A DNA stretch of 64,000 nucleotides from Staphylococcus sp. NAM3COL9 (lineage in GTDB: Bacteria; Bacillota; Bacilli; Staphylococcales; Staphylococcaceae), in the NCBI RefSeq assembly GCF_001431205.1, contig NZ_LGPC01000014.1:339149-403148 (forward strand), written 5' to 3'. The notes beneath the pieces were generated by a model. That model made no database searches. It was not told the DNA's origin and saw only the letters and a list, made by a program, of their open reading frames with translations. Of this stretch, positions 38,880 to 48,233 are shown piece by piece. The position numbers and the translations under genes are program-made. Positions within the stretch are counted from its first letter, which is position 1, and each line of letters starts with the position of its first letter.

Positions 38880-39019
38880 AAAACTCGTATTAAATTTAAA
38901 CTTTATTACATTTAAAAGCTTAATACTTAATTCCATATTAAAATACAATGTTAAAAACACCAATAAATTTGACGTATTTAGATTTTATATATTAACATTA
39001 GAATATATTTTCAAATTCC

Positions 39020-39031
39020 GGAAAATTTTCC
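39020..39031 (+). promoter_or_regulatory. Palindrome upstream of the RpiR gene, candidate operator
   Basis: GGAAAATTTTCC, a perfect 12-bp palindrome 24 bases before the rpiR-type start codon. A second small palindrome GTGGAATCCAC follows over the ribosome site. Either may be the autoregulatory site; this is inference. Confidence 0.45.
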
Positions 39032-39055
39032 AATGAATAGGTGGAATCCACACAT

Positions 39056-39805
39056 ATGGTACTTGATCATCTTATAAATAAATACTTTGAACAGTTAACT
39101 GAAAATGATTTACATATCATCAATATCATACGTCAAAACATGGATGACATGTCAGCTATGAAAATACATGATTTAAGTAAACTGACGCATACTTCCATCT
39201 CAACGATTCATAGACTCGTTAAAAAGATGGGCTTTGAAGGTTATAGCAACTTTAAGTTTTACTTAAAAATGGAAAACAATGCGCAACCACCACATTTAGC
39301 AAACACTGATCCGATTGTCGAAGATGTGCAAAGAACTGTAGAACACCTTGAAATGTTCGACTATAACCTTTTAAACCACTTATTAGAAGCTGCACCTTTC
39401 GTCTATATATTCGGCACAGGTATGGCTCAGCAAAATGTGGCACGGGAAGCTCAACGTCATATGCTTTCTATCTCTAAACGTTCTATTGTAGTTAATGATG
39501 AAAATGAATTGCGCTTAGCCATAGATCAAATGTCACCAGAAGATTTACTTTTCATCATTTCTTTATCTGGTGAAACTAGAAATTTAAAAGAACCTATCCA
39601 ACTCATTAAATCACGTGAATTGCATTACGTCTCCATCACGACATTGCATGACAACTATATTGCAAAAAATGCCGCCTTCAATATTTATGTCAACAGCGCG
39701 CCAATGCATTTTTTTAATAACACGGAATATTATAGTTTCACTCCATATTATGTCGTTTTTGATTTTATCGCTAGAACATATCACAACTACAAAATTTCAA
39801 AATAA
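39056..39805 (+). CDS. MurR/RpiR-family transcriptional regulator
   Basis: A 249-aa regulator with an N-terminal helix-turn-helix (MKIHDLSKLTHTSISTIHRLVKKMGFEGYSNFKFYL) and a C-terminal sugar-isomerase (SIS) domain from about residue 105 (VYIFGTGMAQQNVAREAQRHM and LLFIISLSGETRN) that senses a phosphosugar. ATG 39056 is chosen; an AGGTGG site lies about 11 bases before it, while the GTG at 39041 overlaps that site. It sits between the divergent dehydrogenase operon and a convergent PTS gene, both likely targets. Confidence 0.9.
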   Translation: MVLDHLINKYFEQLTENDLHIINIIRQNMDDMSAMKIHDLSKLTHTSISTIHRLVKKMGFEGYSNFKFYLKMENNAQPPHLANTDPIVEDVQRTVEHLEMFDYNLLNHLLEAAPFVYIFGTGMAQQNVAREAQRHMLSISKRSIVVNDENELRLAIDQMSPEDLLFIISLSGETRNLKEPIQLIKSRELHYVSITTLHDNYIAKNAAFNIYVNSAPMHFFNNTEYYSFTPYYVVFDFIARTYHNYKISK

Positions 39806-39818
39806 TGATACAAATTAT

Positions 39819-39856
39819 ATGATGTAAAACAACGATACTGGTTGGTTTTACATCAT
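39819..39856. terminator. Bidirectional terminator between the RpiR and PTS genes
   Basis: A perfect 12-bp stem ATGATGTAAAAC/GTTTTACATCAT (39819-39830 with 39845-39856), with AT-rich flanks on both sides, between convergent genes. Confidence 0.75.
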
Positions 39857-39872
39857 ATTTAATTTTACATTC

Positions 39873-41477
39873 TTATTCTTCGTGTTTAATAATTTGTTCT
39901 ACCGCTTCTCTCACTTGAGGAACCGATAGCCCTACGATAACTTGCACATTTTTACCGCTTTTCACGAGTCCATGCGCACCACCTACTGCTTTAAAATAGC
40001 CATCTTCTTCTACTTTTTCAGGATCTTTGACGGTCACACGTAATCTTGTTGCACAATTGGTTATATCAGCAATATTTTCAGTGCCACCCAAGCCTTCTAA
40101 ATAAATCGCAGCTTTTTTTTCATATTCGTTTTTATCACTGTTTTTTTTGTTTTTATTTTCCTTATAATCACGCTTCGTATAGAGCTTAGTATCTATATCA
40201 TCCTCTTTCTCTCTACCTGGCATAGGTATATCCATTTTTAGGATGATAAATCTGAATAGATAATAATAAATGAATATGAATATAATTCCTATAATAAATT
40301 GAGCAACGTAAGTTCCCCAATGAGAACCAAACAGCGGAATCCAATTGGTTGCTGCGATTTCAATAAAGCCACCACCTAAATTACCTACAAGACCAAATCC
40401 ATGCATAATTGTCACCATTGTTGCTCCAAGTATAGCGTGAATTAAAAATAGAAACGGTGCTATAAAAATAAACGTAAATTCTAATGGTTCTGTGATACCT
40501 GCAAACACGGCTGTTAAAGTAGCCGCTAATAATAATGCTCCAACTTCTTTCTTTTTATGTGCTTTTGCCGTTGAATATATCGCAAGTGCTATACCAATTG
40601 AACCAAACATTTTAATATTACCTTGTAATAAAAAGCCACCACCTGGAAAAATTTCTTTTAGTGGTTTTGTTGTTTGAGAATACTCAGTTAAATGAGAAAT
40701 CCAATACGATTTAATACCACCATCAACGACTGCCGGTCCATATTCAAATGGCGTGTATATGAAATGATGTAGGCCTGTAGGAATTAAAATACGTTCTAAA
40801 AAGTGGAAAAGCCATACGCCAACGTAACTTGATGAGGCTAAAAACACTTGTAACGAAGCAATCCATCCTTGAACTATAGGCCATCCCCAACTTGTTAAAA
40901 ATGCTAAAGGAATCATTACAAAGAATGAAATCATGACAACAAACGGCGAACCTTGGAATATTCCTAATGACTCTGGCAATTTCTTATCATAATATCGATT
41001 ATGTAACCAAATAGCAATGCCTGAGATGATTAGTGCACCAATAATATTTGTATCTAACGTTTTAATACCTGCGAGTTCAGTAATACCTGTGACTTCTGCC
41101 ACATCACCCTTAAAGTCCACGCCAAAAGCAGGTCCCCATGTTGTTAATATGCTATTTATAAAATAATTAAACATCATATAAGTTACTACCGAAGACATTA
41201 CTGCATGACCAGCTGATTTTTTAGCTAGTGATATAGGTAAGCCGATAACGAAAATAAGTTCTATATTTTCAAATACAGTCCATCCACCATTTTCAATTAA
41301 TGACCATATTTGAAACCATAAACCATTAGGATCAGCCAGCTGACCCATAATCGCCTCGTTTTTAAACAGTGTAGCTATGCCAATAATAATCCCGAAGAAT
41401 GGAAATAATAATACTGGAACAATCATTGCCCCACCAAACCTACGAATCGCATCTCCAAACATACGTCCAAAATTCAT
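39873..41477 (-). CDS. PTS EIICB component, alpha-glucoside type
   Basis: A 534-aa sugar permease. The EIIC domain spans about residues 5-420 with some ten membrane helices; the opening FGGAMIVPVLLFPFFGIIIGIATLFKNE and the ITEPLEFTFIF stretch are those of the glucose/alpha-glucoside (MalX-like) group. The C-terminal EIIB domain has the phosphocysteine in ADITNCATRLRVTV near 470. No EIIA domain is present, so a EIIA from elsewhere must serve it. ATG 41477 follows AGAAGGGTGA; the open frame runs 43 codons further upstream but without a site. It imports and phosphorylates a sugar, perhaps the feedstock for the nearby dehydrogenase operon. Confidence 0.88.
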   Translation of the reverse strand: MNFGRMFGDAIRRFGGAMIVPVLLFPFFGIIIGIATLFKNEAIMGQLADPNGLWFQIWSLIENGGWTVFENIELIFVIGLPISLAKKSAGHAVMSSVVTYMMFNYFINSILTTWGPAFGVDFKGDVAEVTGITELAGIKTLDTNIIGALIISGIAIWLHNRYYDKKLPESLGIFQGSPFVVMISFFVMIPLAFLTSWGWPIVQGWIASLQVFLASSSYVGVWLFHFLERILIPTGLHHFIYTPFEYGPAVVDGGIKSYWISHLTEYSQTTKPLKEIFPGGGFLLQGNIKMFGSIGIALAIYSTAKAHKKKEVGALLLAATLTAVFAGITEPLEFTFIFIAPFLFLIHAILGATMVTIMHGFGLVGNLGGGFIEIAATNWIPLFGSHWGTYVAQFIIGIIFIFIYYYLFRFIILKMDIPMPGREKEDDIDTKLYTKRDYKENKNKKNSDKNEYEKKAAIYLEGLGGTENIADITNCATRLRVTVKDPEKVEEDGYFKAVGGAHGLVKSGKNVQVIVGLSVPQVREAVEQIIKHEE

Positions 41478-41505
41478 AATAATCACCCTTCTATCACTGC
41501 ATATT

Positions 41506-41519
41506 TGTAAACGCTTTCT
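41506..41519 (-). promoter_or_regulatory. Catabolite-responsive element (cre) before the PTS gene
   Basis: TGTAAACGCTTTCT matches TGWAARCGYTWNCW at all 14 positions, 29 bases upstream of the PTS start. Carbon catabolite repression by CcpA is expected. Confidence 0.8.
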
Positions 41520-41738
41520 TAAGTTGATAATATGCTTTAATCTCAATGAGTTCAATAACATCCGCATATTTAGGCAATTCATTTCTACAACTGGTTTTTT
41601 TTTCATTAAGAGGTAAATTTTCCATTGATTTATTTAGAGGTATTCAAATTAACAACAACGTATTATGCGTTGATTATCAGTCTCTTATGATTTGGTCGCT
41701 CCATAGTTTACTTTTACTCAATTTCAACAAAAATAAAA

Positions 41739-41785
41739 AACAGTAGTGAGTGGGACATATATTTATGCCTCAGCTTCATACTGTT
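41739..41785 (-). terminator. Terminator of the mevalonate kinase operon
   Basis: AACAGTA(G)TGAG and CTCA...TACTGTT arms, with 'gtgggacatatatttatgcc' between them. An A-rich run on the plus side gives the minus-strand U tail. Related to the dispersed GAGGCTGAGACA-type repeats. Confidence 0.75.
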
Positions 41786-41793
41786 CATTTTCA

Positions 41794-42870
41794 TTATTGA
41801 CCGTGATATATATTAAACTCTAAAGGTTTTACTTCATTTGCTAACCATTCATCGTAAATGCGTTGTTTATTAACACCTTTATTGATTATCGTTATGCCAC
41901 AATCTCCACCGCCTGCACCTGATGTTTTAGCAGCACCACCATATTTTTCAGCTACAGAACACAACACTTTTAAATGTGCAGTTTCAATATCAACTGTCGC
42001 TTCTTTATCCATAGATTGAATAATCTCACGGTTGATGCGAATCATTTGTTGCACGCCTTTAATATGATTCGTTTTAAAAGCATGTATCAACTTCTCAACA
42101 CATAAATGAGAGCGTTCTAAAAATTTACCGTAAAAGGTAGGATCTGATTTTAAGCGTTTTACTTCACTCACTAAATGGTGTGATGAAGCTGGTGACCCAG
42201 TCCAACCTATAAGCACTTCCATATTCTCTGGTGGCTGTAACGGTTCGATATGAAGTCCAGGCCAGTTTTTATTCAATACATCATTGACTGACGTATCTTC
42301 GATTTGCTGTGATACCCATTCATGGTCAAACGTACTATAAGCTAACCAACCAGTATAAACACTGACAGCAATATCACCACAAGAACTTAAGCTTTGTAAC
42401 TTCATATTTGCAATAACTGCAAGTTTGTAAATATACAAATTAGATAAATGCATACCATAAAATTCATTCAAAGCTTTAACAACTGATACCAAGACGGCTG
42501 CACTAGAACCTAAACCATATTTATGCCCATTTGTATCGTCTAAATTACTATCAATTGTTAAATTGAAATGTTTTAAAGGCATATTATTACTTCTTACAAA
42601 TTGTTCAAAGATTTCAATTGCTGTGATGACATACTTCAATTGTTTAGCAGCATTTAAATCTGAAACTACAATTTTATCTTCACGTCTTTGAAATGTGACT
42701 GGTTCATGATGTAAGGTCTTAGAATGTATTGTGCCCTTAGGTGCATTTGAATCTTCAATAGAAGCAGTTACAAATCGGTCTACTGCGATTAATATTGATT
42801 TATATCCAGGTTCGACAACTGCGTATTCACCTGCAATGTATAGCTTCCCTGGTGCTTTAACTTGAATCAT
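41794..42870 (-). CDS. mvaK2: Phosphomevalonate kinase
   Basis: A 358-aa GHMP-family kinase converting phosphomevalonate to diphosphomevalonate. It has the N-terminal APGKLYIAGEYAVVEPG motif, the ATP loop KYGLGSSAAVLVSVVKA near 118 and the C-terminal AAKTSGAGGGDCGITI near 314. Third gene of the mvaK1-mvaD-mvaK2 operon, starting 12 bases after mvaD. The pathway feeds isopentenyl diphosphate to undecaprenol and quinones. Confidence 0.95.
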   Translation of the reverse strand: MIQVKAPGKLYIAGEYAVVEPGYKSILIAVDRFVTASIEDSNAPKGTIHSKTLHHEPVTFQRREDKIVVSDLNAAKQLKYVITAIEIFEQFVRSNNMPLKHFNLTIDSNLDDTNGHKYGLGSSAAVLVSVVKALNEFYGMHLSNLYIYKLAVIANMKLQSLSSCGDIAVSVYTGWLAYSTFDHEWVSQQIEDTSVNDVLNKNWPGLHIEPLQPPENMEVLIGWTGSPASSHHLVSEVKRLKSDPTFYGKFLERSHLCVEKLIHAFKTNHIKGVQQMIRINREIIQSMDKEATVDIETAHLKVLCSVAEKYGGAAKTSGAGGGDCGITIINKGVNKQRIYDEWLANEVKPLEFNIYHGQ

Positions 42871-42882
42871 TTTATCTCTTCC

Positions 42883-43872
42883 TTACTCAATAATTTCTAC
42901 ACCTGTACGTGTAATGTCGCTCGCAATGATTTGGTCTTCTTTAAACGATTTATGTAATGCATCAATAACCGCTTGTTTATTTTTCTGTTCTACTAAAATT
43001 TTAACGTTAGGACCGGCATCCATCGTAAAGTAACAAGGATGACCCGCATTACGACATTGGTCTACAATATCCATCACTAAGTAGCTGTCGTCGACCATAT
43101 AAGTGAACGGCGGTTGTGCACCTAAGTTTGTTGCATGCATGCGCAAACCATTGGCTTCAATCACTTCGCCTAATTGTTTAAAGTCTTTTTGATTTATTGC
43201 ATGCTTAACTGACGCTATGTCCTCATCCACATGGTCTAACCAATATTGATAAAAACGTGATGTATCACGTGTAAGTGACATACCGGCACGACTTGAAACT
43301 TTTTTCGATTTATTATTAATGACTACAAATATCATTGCTAAATCGTCTTCCCAATTACCTGCTTCAATAGGAAAACTGTATGATGTCTCATCATCACACC
43401 CTTTTTCCCATTCTACAAAACCGCCATAGATACTTCTAGAAGCTGATCCTGACCCTCTACGTGCCAATCTAGATAACGCTTTACCTGTTAGCCCAAGATT
43501 CAAAGCTGCATCACAAGCTGCTGCTAATGCCGCATAGGCACTTGCTGAAGATGCTAGCCCTGCTGCTGTAGGAACATAATTATCACTTTCAATATATGCA
43601 AACATTGAGGTTTGACTTAATTCGCGGAACACATCCATAAAACGGTGTATCTTAGCCGCTTCTGCGTCATTTACTGCTTGGCCATTCAAAATAAGCGTAT
43701 CTTTAGTATAGCTCTCATCAAATGTCACTTTAGTTTCAGTATAAAAGCGATCTAATGTAACCGATAAACTATTATTCATCGGAATAATATAAGTTTCATC
43801 AGCTTTACCCCAATATTTTATTAGCGCAATATTTGTATGTGCACGTGCTTTACTACTATTAACCAACGTCAT
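42883..43872 (-). CDS. mvaD: Diphosphomevalonate decarboxylase
   Basis: A 329-aa GHMP-superfamily decarboxylase producing isopentenyl diphosphate. Landmarks are ARAHTNIALIKYWGKADE near residue 9, the ATP loop AAGLASSASAYAALAAA near 108, the RRGSGSASRSIYGGFVEW signature near 143 and FTMDAGPNVKIL near 283. It overlaps mvaK1 by one base and precedes mvaK2. Confidence 0.96.
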   Translation of the reverse strand: MTLVNSSKARAHTNIALIKYWGKADETYIIPMNNSLSVTLDRFYTETKVTFDESYTKDTLILNGQAVNDAEAAKIHRFMDVFRELSQTSMFAYIESDNYVPTAAGLASSASAYAALAAACDAALNLGLTGKALSRLARRGSGSASRSIYGGFVEWEKGCDDETSYSFPIEAGNWEDDLAMIFVVINNKSKKVSSRAGMSLTRDTSRFYQYWLDHVDEDIASVKHAINQKDFKQLGEVIEANGLRMHATNLGAQPPFTYMVDDSYLVMDIVDQCRNAGHPCYFTMDAGPNVKILVEQKNKQAVIDALHKSFKEDQIIASDITRTGVEIIE

Positions 43873-44795
43873 TAACCTCCTAAATATTCAATCCATGTGT
43901 GATGTGCACCTAAGTCTTGCGCACTTTCAACAATTTTCTCAGCCACTTCTAAGGTTGAAGCAAGTACAATCATACTACCACCGCGACCGCCGCCAGTTAA
44001 TTTTCCAGCAATAGCGCCTTGTTGTTTACTTGCCTCAAGTAATGTTTCGATTTTATCATGGCTTACCGTTAATGTACGTAAGCTTTCTTGACACAAATTA
44101 AAGATAGAGGCTAATTTTTCGAAGTTATGATGCTCTATAGAGTCACTTGCTTCGTATACAAGTTGACCAATATGTTTCACATGTTCTAGGTACTCACTAT
44201 CTGCTTTACATAAATTATGTACGTCTTCTACTGCTTGTTTCGTAGAGCCGAGTACGCCCGTGTCAATAACGATCATGTAACCATTTAATTCTAATGGCTT
44301 TAATGTCGTTACTTTACCTTGTTTAAACCATACTGGCTTATTCGATACAATCGTTTGTGTATCAATACCACTTGGTTTACCGTGTGCAATCTGTTCCGCC
44401 CAATTGGCTTCTTCTATCAATACCTCATCAGTTAATGGTTTATCGAGATAATCAAAACTTGCACGCACAAAAGCAACCGCCATTGCAGCACTTGAGCCTA
44501 GTCCCCTAGATGGTGGTAAATTTGTATCAATCGAAACTTTTATAGGTGTTTGGATTTCATATTTTTCTACAAAACGAGTTATTACTGCCTTTAAATGTTC
44601 TGGGGCATTAATTAACTCACCTTCATATACATCACTTTTAATACATGAAGAAAGAGGTTCTTCTATAGATTCTATTTTCGCTCTCACTTTCCCGGTCGTA
44701 AATGGAATCGCAATTGCTGGTTCGCCAAATGTAACAGCATGTTCACCAATTAATATAACTTTTCCATTTGCTTCCCCATATCCTTGTTGTGTCAT
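43872..44795 (-). CDS. mvaK1: Mevalonate kinase
   Basis: A 307-aa GHMP kinase that phosphorylates mevalonate. It has GEANGKVILIGEHAVTFGEPAIA at the N-terminus, the ATP loop PSRGLGSSAAMAVAFVRA near 100 and GKLTGGGRGGSMIVL near 275. ATG 44795 is preferred (AAAGGTG nine bases upstream), giving the usual length; the longer frame starts inside the ribosome site. First gene of the operon. Confidence 0.95.
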   Translation of the reverse strand: MTQQGYGEANGKVILIGEHAVTFGEPAIAIPFTTGKVRAKIESIEEPLSSCIKSDVYEGELINAPEHLKAVITRFVEKYEIQTPIKVSIDTNLPPSRGLGSSAAMAVAFVRASFDYLDKPLTDEVLIEEANWAEQIAHGKPSGIDTQTIVSNKPVWFKQGKVTTLKPLELNGYMIVIDTGVLGSTKQAVEDVHNLCKADSEYLEHVKHIGQLVYEASDSIEHHNFEKLASIFNLCQESLRTLTVSHDKIETLLEASKQQGAIAGKLTGGGRGGSMIVLASTLEVAEKIVESAQDLGAHHTWIEYLGG

Positions 44796-44904
44796 ATTCT
44801 CAATCACCTTTAGTATTTTCTTTAGTTTTATATTTTAAGTACGCTAGACATTACAGACCACACTTATTTTAATCATTTCAGAGCACCATAATGAATTCTG
44901 CTTG

Positions 44905-44922
44905 GAATTTCCTGGGAAATTC
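44905..44922. promoter_or_regulatory. Inverted repeat in the mvaK1 upstream region
   Basis: GAATTTCC and GGAAATTC separated by two bases form a perfect 8+8 inverted repeat, 110 bases upstream of the mvaK1 start. It could be an operator or a short hairpin. The rest of 44796-45336 is AT-rich and shows no gene or other clear element. Confidence 0.4.
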
Positions 44923-45336
44923 TGTGTTTTAAGTCTATTTGTCAGCGAATCTAATATGTCTTTTATCATTATTAATTTGAAAAGACTGCTCGTATTCTAT
45001 AGGAAAATACTCAACCTTAACTAATTTTACACACTTTATTATACATTATCTCATAAATTTTATATTATGCCATACAACTCTAGTCATAGTTGCTTTGTTT
45101 ATTTTTATTTAAATAACAGAATCACCGTTCAAAAGTTAATACCTGCTACTAATTATAATCAATACCTTCCCATTATAAAACTCTATAGCCTTATATTCAA
45201 AAAGTTAACATGATTTTACGGAATTTTATTTAAAATAGCTAATTTTAAACTACACTTTTCCTATATTACTTATTTAGTTTCTATAATTCAACAATTAGAA
45301 AGATTTATGTCAATATTTTTTATATTAACTATAAAA

Positions 45337-45382
45337 AAGACCAGCGCCGTTACTTTAATAAAAAAGTACCGTTTCTGGTCTT
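45337..45382 (-). terminator. Terminator of the pta-lipL unit
   Basis: AAGACCAG and CTGGTCTT outer arms with an inner GTTACTTT/AAAGTAcCG pairing. The A run at 45333-45338 gives the U tail on the minus strand. Confidence 0.85.
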
Positions 45383-45391
45383 AATAATTAT

Positions 45392-46228
45392 TTAATCCAT
45401 TGTTTGATTAATCTTGGCGTTACGTTCAATCATTTTTTCAAAATAACCTTCATAGCGTTGCCATTCATCATCTGTTATAGGTTCCATATTTAATCGTCCC
45501 CCTAAATCTTTAAGGGCATATAACAACTTAAACATTACGTCTTGAACAGTGATGGTTTTACCTAATAATGACTCTAAAGATGCCATGCATTGTGGGTCGA
45601 TATTTGGATAAATAAATTTTGTTTCTTCGTCCTTTAATGCGCGTTCATAAAAATATTTCATCATATCAGCGCGTTCACTGCCATCACCTTCTACACAAAG
45701 ATATACTTGTACAGCAATGCCGCCACGTACTCGTCTTTGTGAAATGCCTGCAAATTTCCGACCATTAATACTTAAATCAAATTTCCCTGGGCAATATGAA
45801 CGTTCAATTTCATGTGTTTCAATATCTACGTCTTCATCTTCAAACATTTTCGCAACCAATAAATACATCACTGTAAAAGCTTCATCTATTGTAATATCGT
45901 GTTTACCTTTAAAGAGGAGTGAAATATTGAGTATACCTTGATCTAAGACTACACCTAATCCTCCTGAATTTCTTACAATCGCATTATAGCCACGTTCTTC
46001 AGTAAGATAACGAATGCCGTCTTGTAAAAAAGGCAGGCGTGAATCATGTATACCTAAAATGACTGTATGTTGGTGTATCCAAGTACGTACAACATTACAT
46101 GATAAATCTTTACCAACACTTTCTGAAAATGTATCATCGAATGCAAATGATTGCATAGGCGCTAACCCAGAAGAATGGTCAATATAACGCCAATCTATAT
46201 GATTAAAGTATTTGCTTGCTAAATCCAT
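45392..46228 (-). CDS. lipL: Lipoyl/octanoyl transferase LipL (lipoate-protein ligase family)
   Basis: A 278-aa BPL/LplA-family enzyme. The Cys in EIERSYCPGKFDLSINGRKFAGISQRR near 150 matches the nucleophilic Cys of LipL amidotransferases, which move lipoyl or octanoyl groups from GcvH to E2 subunits; ATP-using ligases lack it. The substrate-site RNSGGLGVVLDQG near 82 is also present. It is directly downstream of pta, sharing one base (TAATG), the arrangement known for lipL in S. aureus. Confidence 0.88.
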   Translation of the reverse strand: MDLASKYFNHIDWRYIDHSSGLAPMQSFAFDDTFSESVGKDLSCNVVRTWIHQHTVILGIHDSRLPFLQDGIRYLTEERGYNAIVRNSGGLGVVLDQGILNISLLFKGKHDITIDEAFTVMYLLVAKMFEDEDVDIETHEIERSYCPGKFDLSINGRKFAGISQRRVRGGIAVQVYLCVEGDGSERADMMKYFYERALKDEETKFIYPNIDPQCMASLESLLGKTITVQDVMFKLLYALKDLGGRLNMEPITDDEWQRYEGYFEKMIERNAKINQTMD

Positions 46229-47214
46229 TATTGTAATGATTGCGCTGCAGTGATGATTGATAAGTTATACACGTCTTCTGTTGAACAACCACGAGATAAA
46301 TCATTCACTGGAGAATTAAGTCCTTGTAATACTGGACCTACTGCATCAAAACCACCTAAACGTTGAGCGATTTTATATCCAATATTACCTGCTTCTAAAC
46401 TTGGGAAGATAAACACATTAGCATTGCCTTGTATTTTTGCGTCTGGCGCTTTTTTCTTAGCAACTTCTGGTACGATTGCTGCGTCGAATTGAAATTCACC
46501 ATCTACAACAACATCTTCAATATTGTCAGCTTCAATTTTCTCTTGAGCTAAGTTTACTGCATTTGCTACTTTTTCAACATCGTCTGATTTTGCAGAACCT
46601 TTAGTTGAAAAACTTAACATTGCTACACGAGGTGTCATGTCAAAGCTTTTAGCCGTTTTTGCACTCTCTACTGCAATTTCAGCTAAGTCTTGTGCTTCAA
46701 GTGTTGGATTGATTGCGCAATCGCCGAAGATATATTGCTCTTCTCCTTTAATCATAAAGAAAACACCAGATGTTTTTGAAACACCAGGTTTCGTTTTAAT
46801 AATTTGTAACGCTGGACGAACTGTATCGCCTGTAGAATGTGCTGCACCGCTGACTAGCCCTTCAGCTTTACCAGTATAAACAAGCATTGTACCAAAGTAG
46901 TTTACATTTTTCAGCATTTCTTGCGCTTGTTCTTCAGTCGCTTTACCTTTACGACGTTCAACGAAAGCAGTTACTAACTCTTGTTTCAATTCACTTGTTT
47001 CTGGATCGATAATTTCAATATTAGAGATATCTAATCCTTTATCATTAGCTAAAGCCTTCACGTTAGCTTCATTACCTAATATTACCGGCGTAACATATTC
47101 CGTATTGTGTAATTGTGTTGCTGCTGTTAATACGCGCTCATCTTCACCCTCGGGTAATACGATTCTCACATTTTTTCCTGAAATTTTTTCTTGTAATACA
47201 TCTAATAAAGACAT
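46228..47214 (-). CDS. pta: Phosphate acetyltransferase
   Basis: A 328-aa short-form phosphotransacetylase converting acetyl-CoA and phosphate to acetyl phosphate. Landmarks are IVLPEGEDERVLTAA near 19, EGLVSGAAHSTGDTVRPALQIIKT near 119, IFGDCAINPTLEAQDLAEIA near 163 and the C-terminal PVNDLSRGCSTEDVYN. First gene of the pta-lipL unit, divergent from hemQ. An AGGCCTCC-containing region lies just upstream, and the GGAGG ribosome site precedes the ATG. Confidence 0.96.
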   Translation of the reverse strand: MSLLDVLQEKISGKNVRIVLPEGEDERVLTAATQLHNTEYVTPVILGNEANVKALANDKGLDISNIEIIDPETSELKQELVTAFVERRKGKATEEQAQEMLKNVNYFGTMLVYTGKAEGLVSGAAHSTGDTVRPALQIIKTKPGVSKTSGVFFMIKGEEQYIFGDCAINPTLEAQDLAEIAVESAKTAKSFDMTPRVAMLSFSTKGSAKSDDVEKVANAVNLAQEKIEADNIEDVVVDGEFQFDAAIVPEVAKKKAPDAKIQGNANVFIFPSLEAGNIGYKIAQRLGGFDAVGPVLQGLNSPVNDLSRGCSTEDVYNLSIITAAQSLQ

Positions 47215-47384
47215 AGGGGCCTCCTCGAAATTTAAATCTATTTATTTACACTATATAGTATACGTCATTTTTTTATAGAATTCCATGTCACTAATTTGTA
47301 ATCATTTACTTATGTTTTAACACTACCTTTATGGTAGAATTTTATAGTGAAGACATAGAATTTTTCACAAAGGAGCGATTTACA

Positions 47385-48134
47385 ATGCCACAAGTACCAG
47401 AAACGTTAGACGGTTGGTATAGTTTACATTTATTATATGCTATTGATTGGACTACTTTACGTTTAGTTCCAGAAGAAGAACGTCAATCTCTCGTGGAAGA
47501 GTTACAATCGTTTTTAAATAAGCATGAAGAAGCACGCACAAGTAATGCAGGAGATCATGCATTTTATAATATTACTGGTCAAAAAGCAGACCTTCTTTTA
47601 TGGGTATTACGTCCAGAAATGAAAGATTTAAATGCTTTTGAAAATGAATTTAATAAATTAAAAATCACAGATTTCTTAATTCCAACATATTCTTATGTTT
47701 CTATCATAGAATTAGGTAATTATCTTGCAGGAAAATCAGATGAAGATCCATATGAAAACCCTCATATTAAACCAAGATTATTCCCAGAATTACCTCGTAC
47801 TGAATATATCTGTTTCTATCCAATGGATAAACGTCGTGGTGAAACGTATAACTGGTATATGTTACCACTTGAAGATAGAAAGAAACTTATGCATGACCAC
47901 GGCATGATTGGTCGCCAATATGCAGGTAAAATCAAACAATTCATCACTGGATCTGTTGGTTTTGACGATCATGAATGGGGCGTTACACTTTTTGCAGAAG
48001 ACCCACTTCAATTCAAAAAAATTGTTTATGAAATGAGATTTGATGAAACAACTGCGCGCTATGGCGACTTTGGTAGTTTCTTCGTAGGTAATATCATCAC
48101 AAAAGATGTCTTACAAAATCTATTTTCAATATAA
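47385..48134 (+). CDS. hemQ: Coproheme decarboxylase HemQ
   Basis: A 249-aa chlorite-dismutase-fold enzyme that turns coproheme III into heme b in the coproporphyrin-dependent pathway. It has [18 protein letters not shown] near the start, the catalytic Tyr region in [21 protein letters not shown] near 140, and the proximal heme His in [17 protein letters not shown] near 170. ATG 47385 follows AAAGGAGCG; the longer frame from 47331 has no site. Divergent from pta. Confidence 0.95.
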   Translation: MPQVPETLDGWYSLHLLYAIDWTTLRLVPEEERQSLVEELQSFLNKHEEARTSNAGDHAFYNITGQKADLLLWVLRPEMKDLNAFENEFNKLKITDFLIPTYSYVSIIELGNYLAGKSDEDPYENPHIKPRLFPELPRTEYICFYPMDKRRGETYNWYMLPLEDRKKLMHDHGMIGRQYAGKIKQFITGSVGFDDHEWGVTLFAEDPLQFKKIVYEMRFDETTARYGDFGSFFVGNIITKDVLQNLFSI

Positions 48135-48180
48135 AATACAATAAACAAGTCCATTTATATTAATGAAAACCTATAAGACT

Positions 48181-48213
48181 GTCGGCAAAGTATCCAACTT
48201 TGTCGGCTTTTTT
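48181..48213 (+). terminator. Terminator of hemQ
   Basis: GTCGGCAAAGT pairs with ACTTTGTCGGC (48181-48191 with 48197-48207, two G.T pairs) and is followed by six T. The same GTCGACAAAGT-type stem recurs at 62799-62835. Confidence 0.85.
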
Positions 48214-48233
48214 ATGTCTTTACATAACTCATA

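Noticed and set aside
41494..41625. 43-aa ORF upstream of the PTS gene as a coding gene
   Set aside because: No ribosome site before its ATG and no recognisable family; kept only as a low-interest finding.
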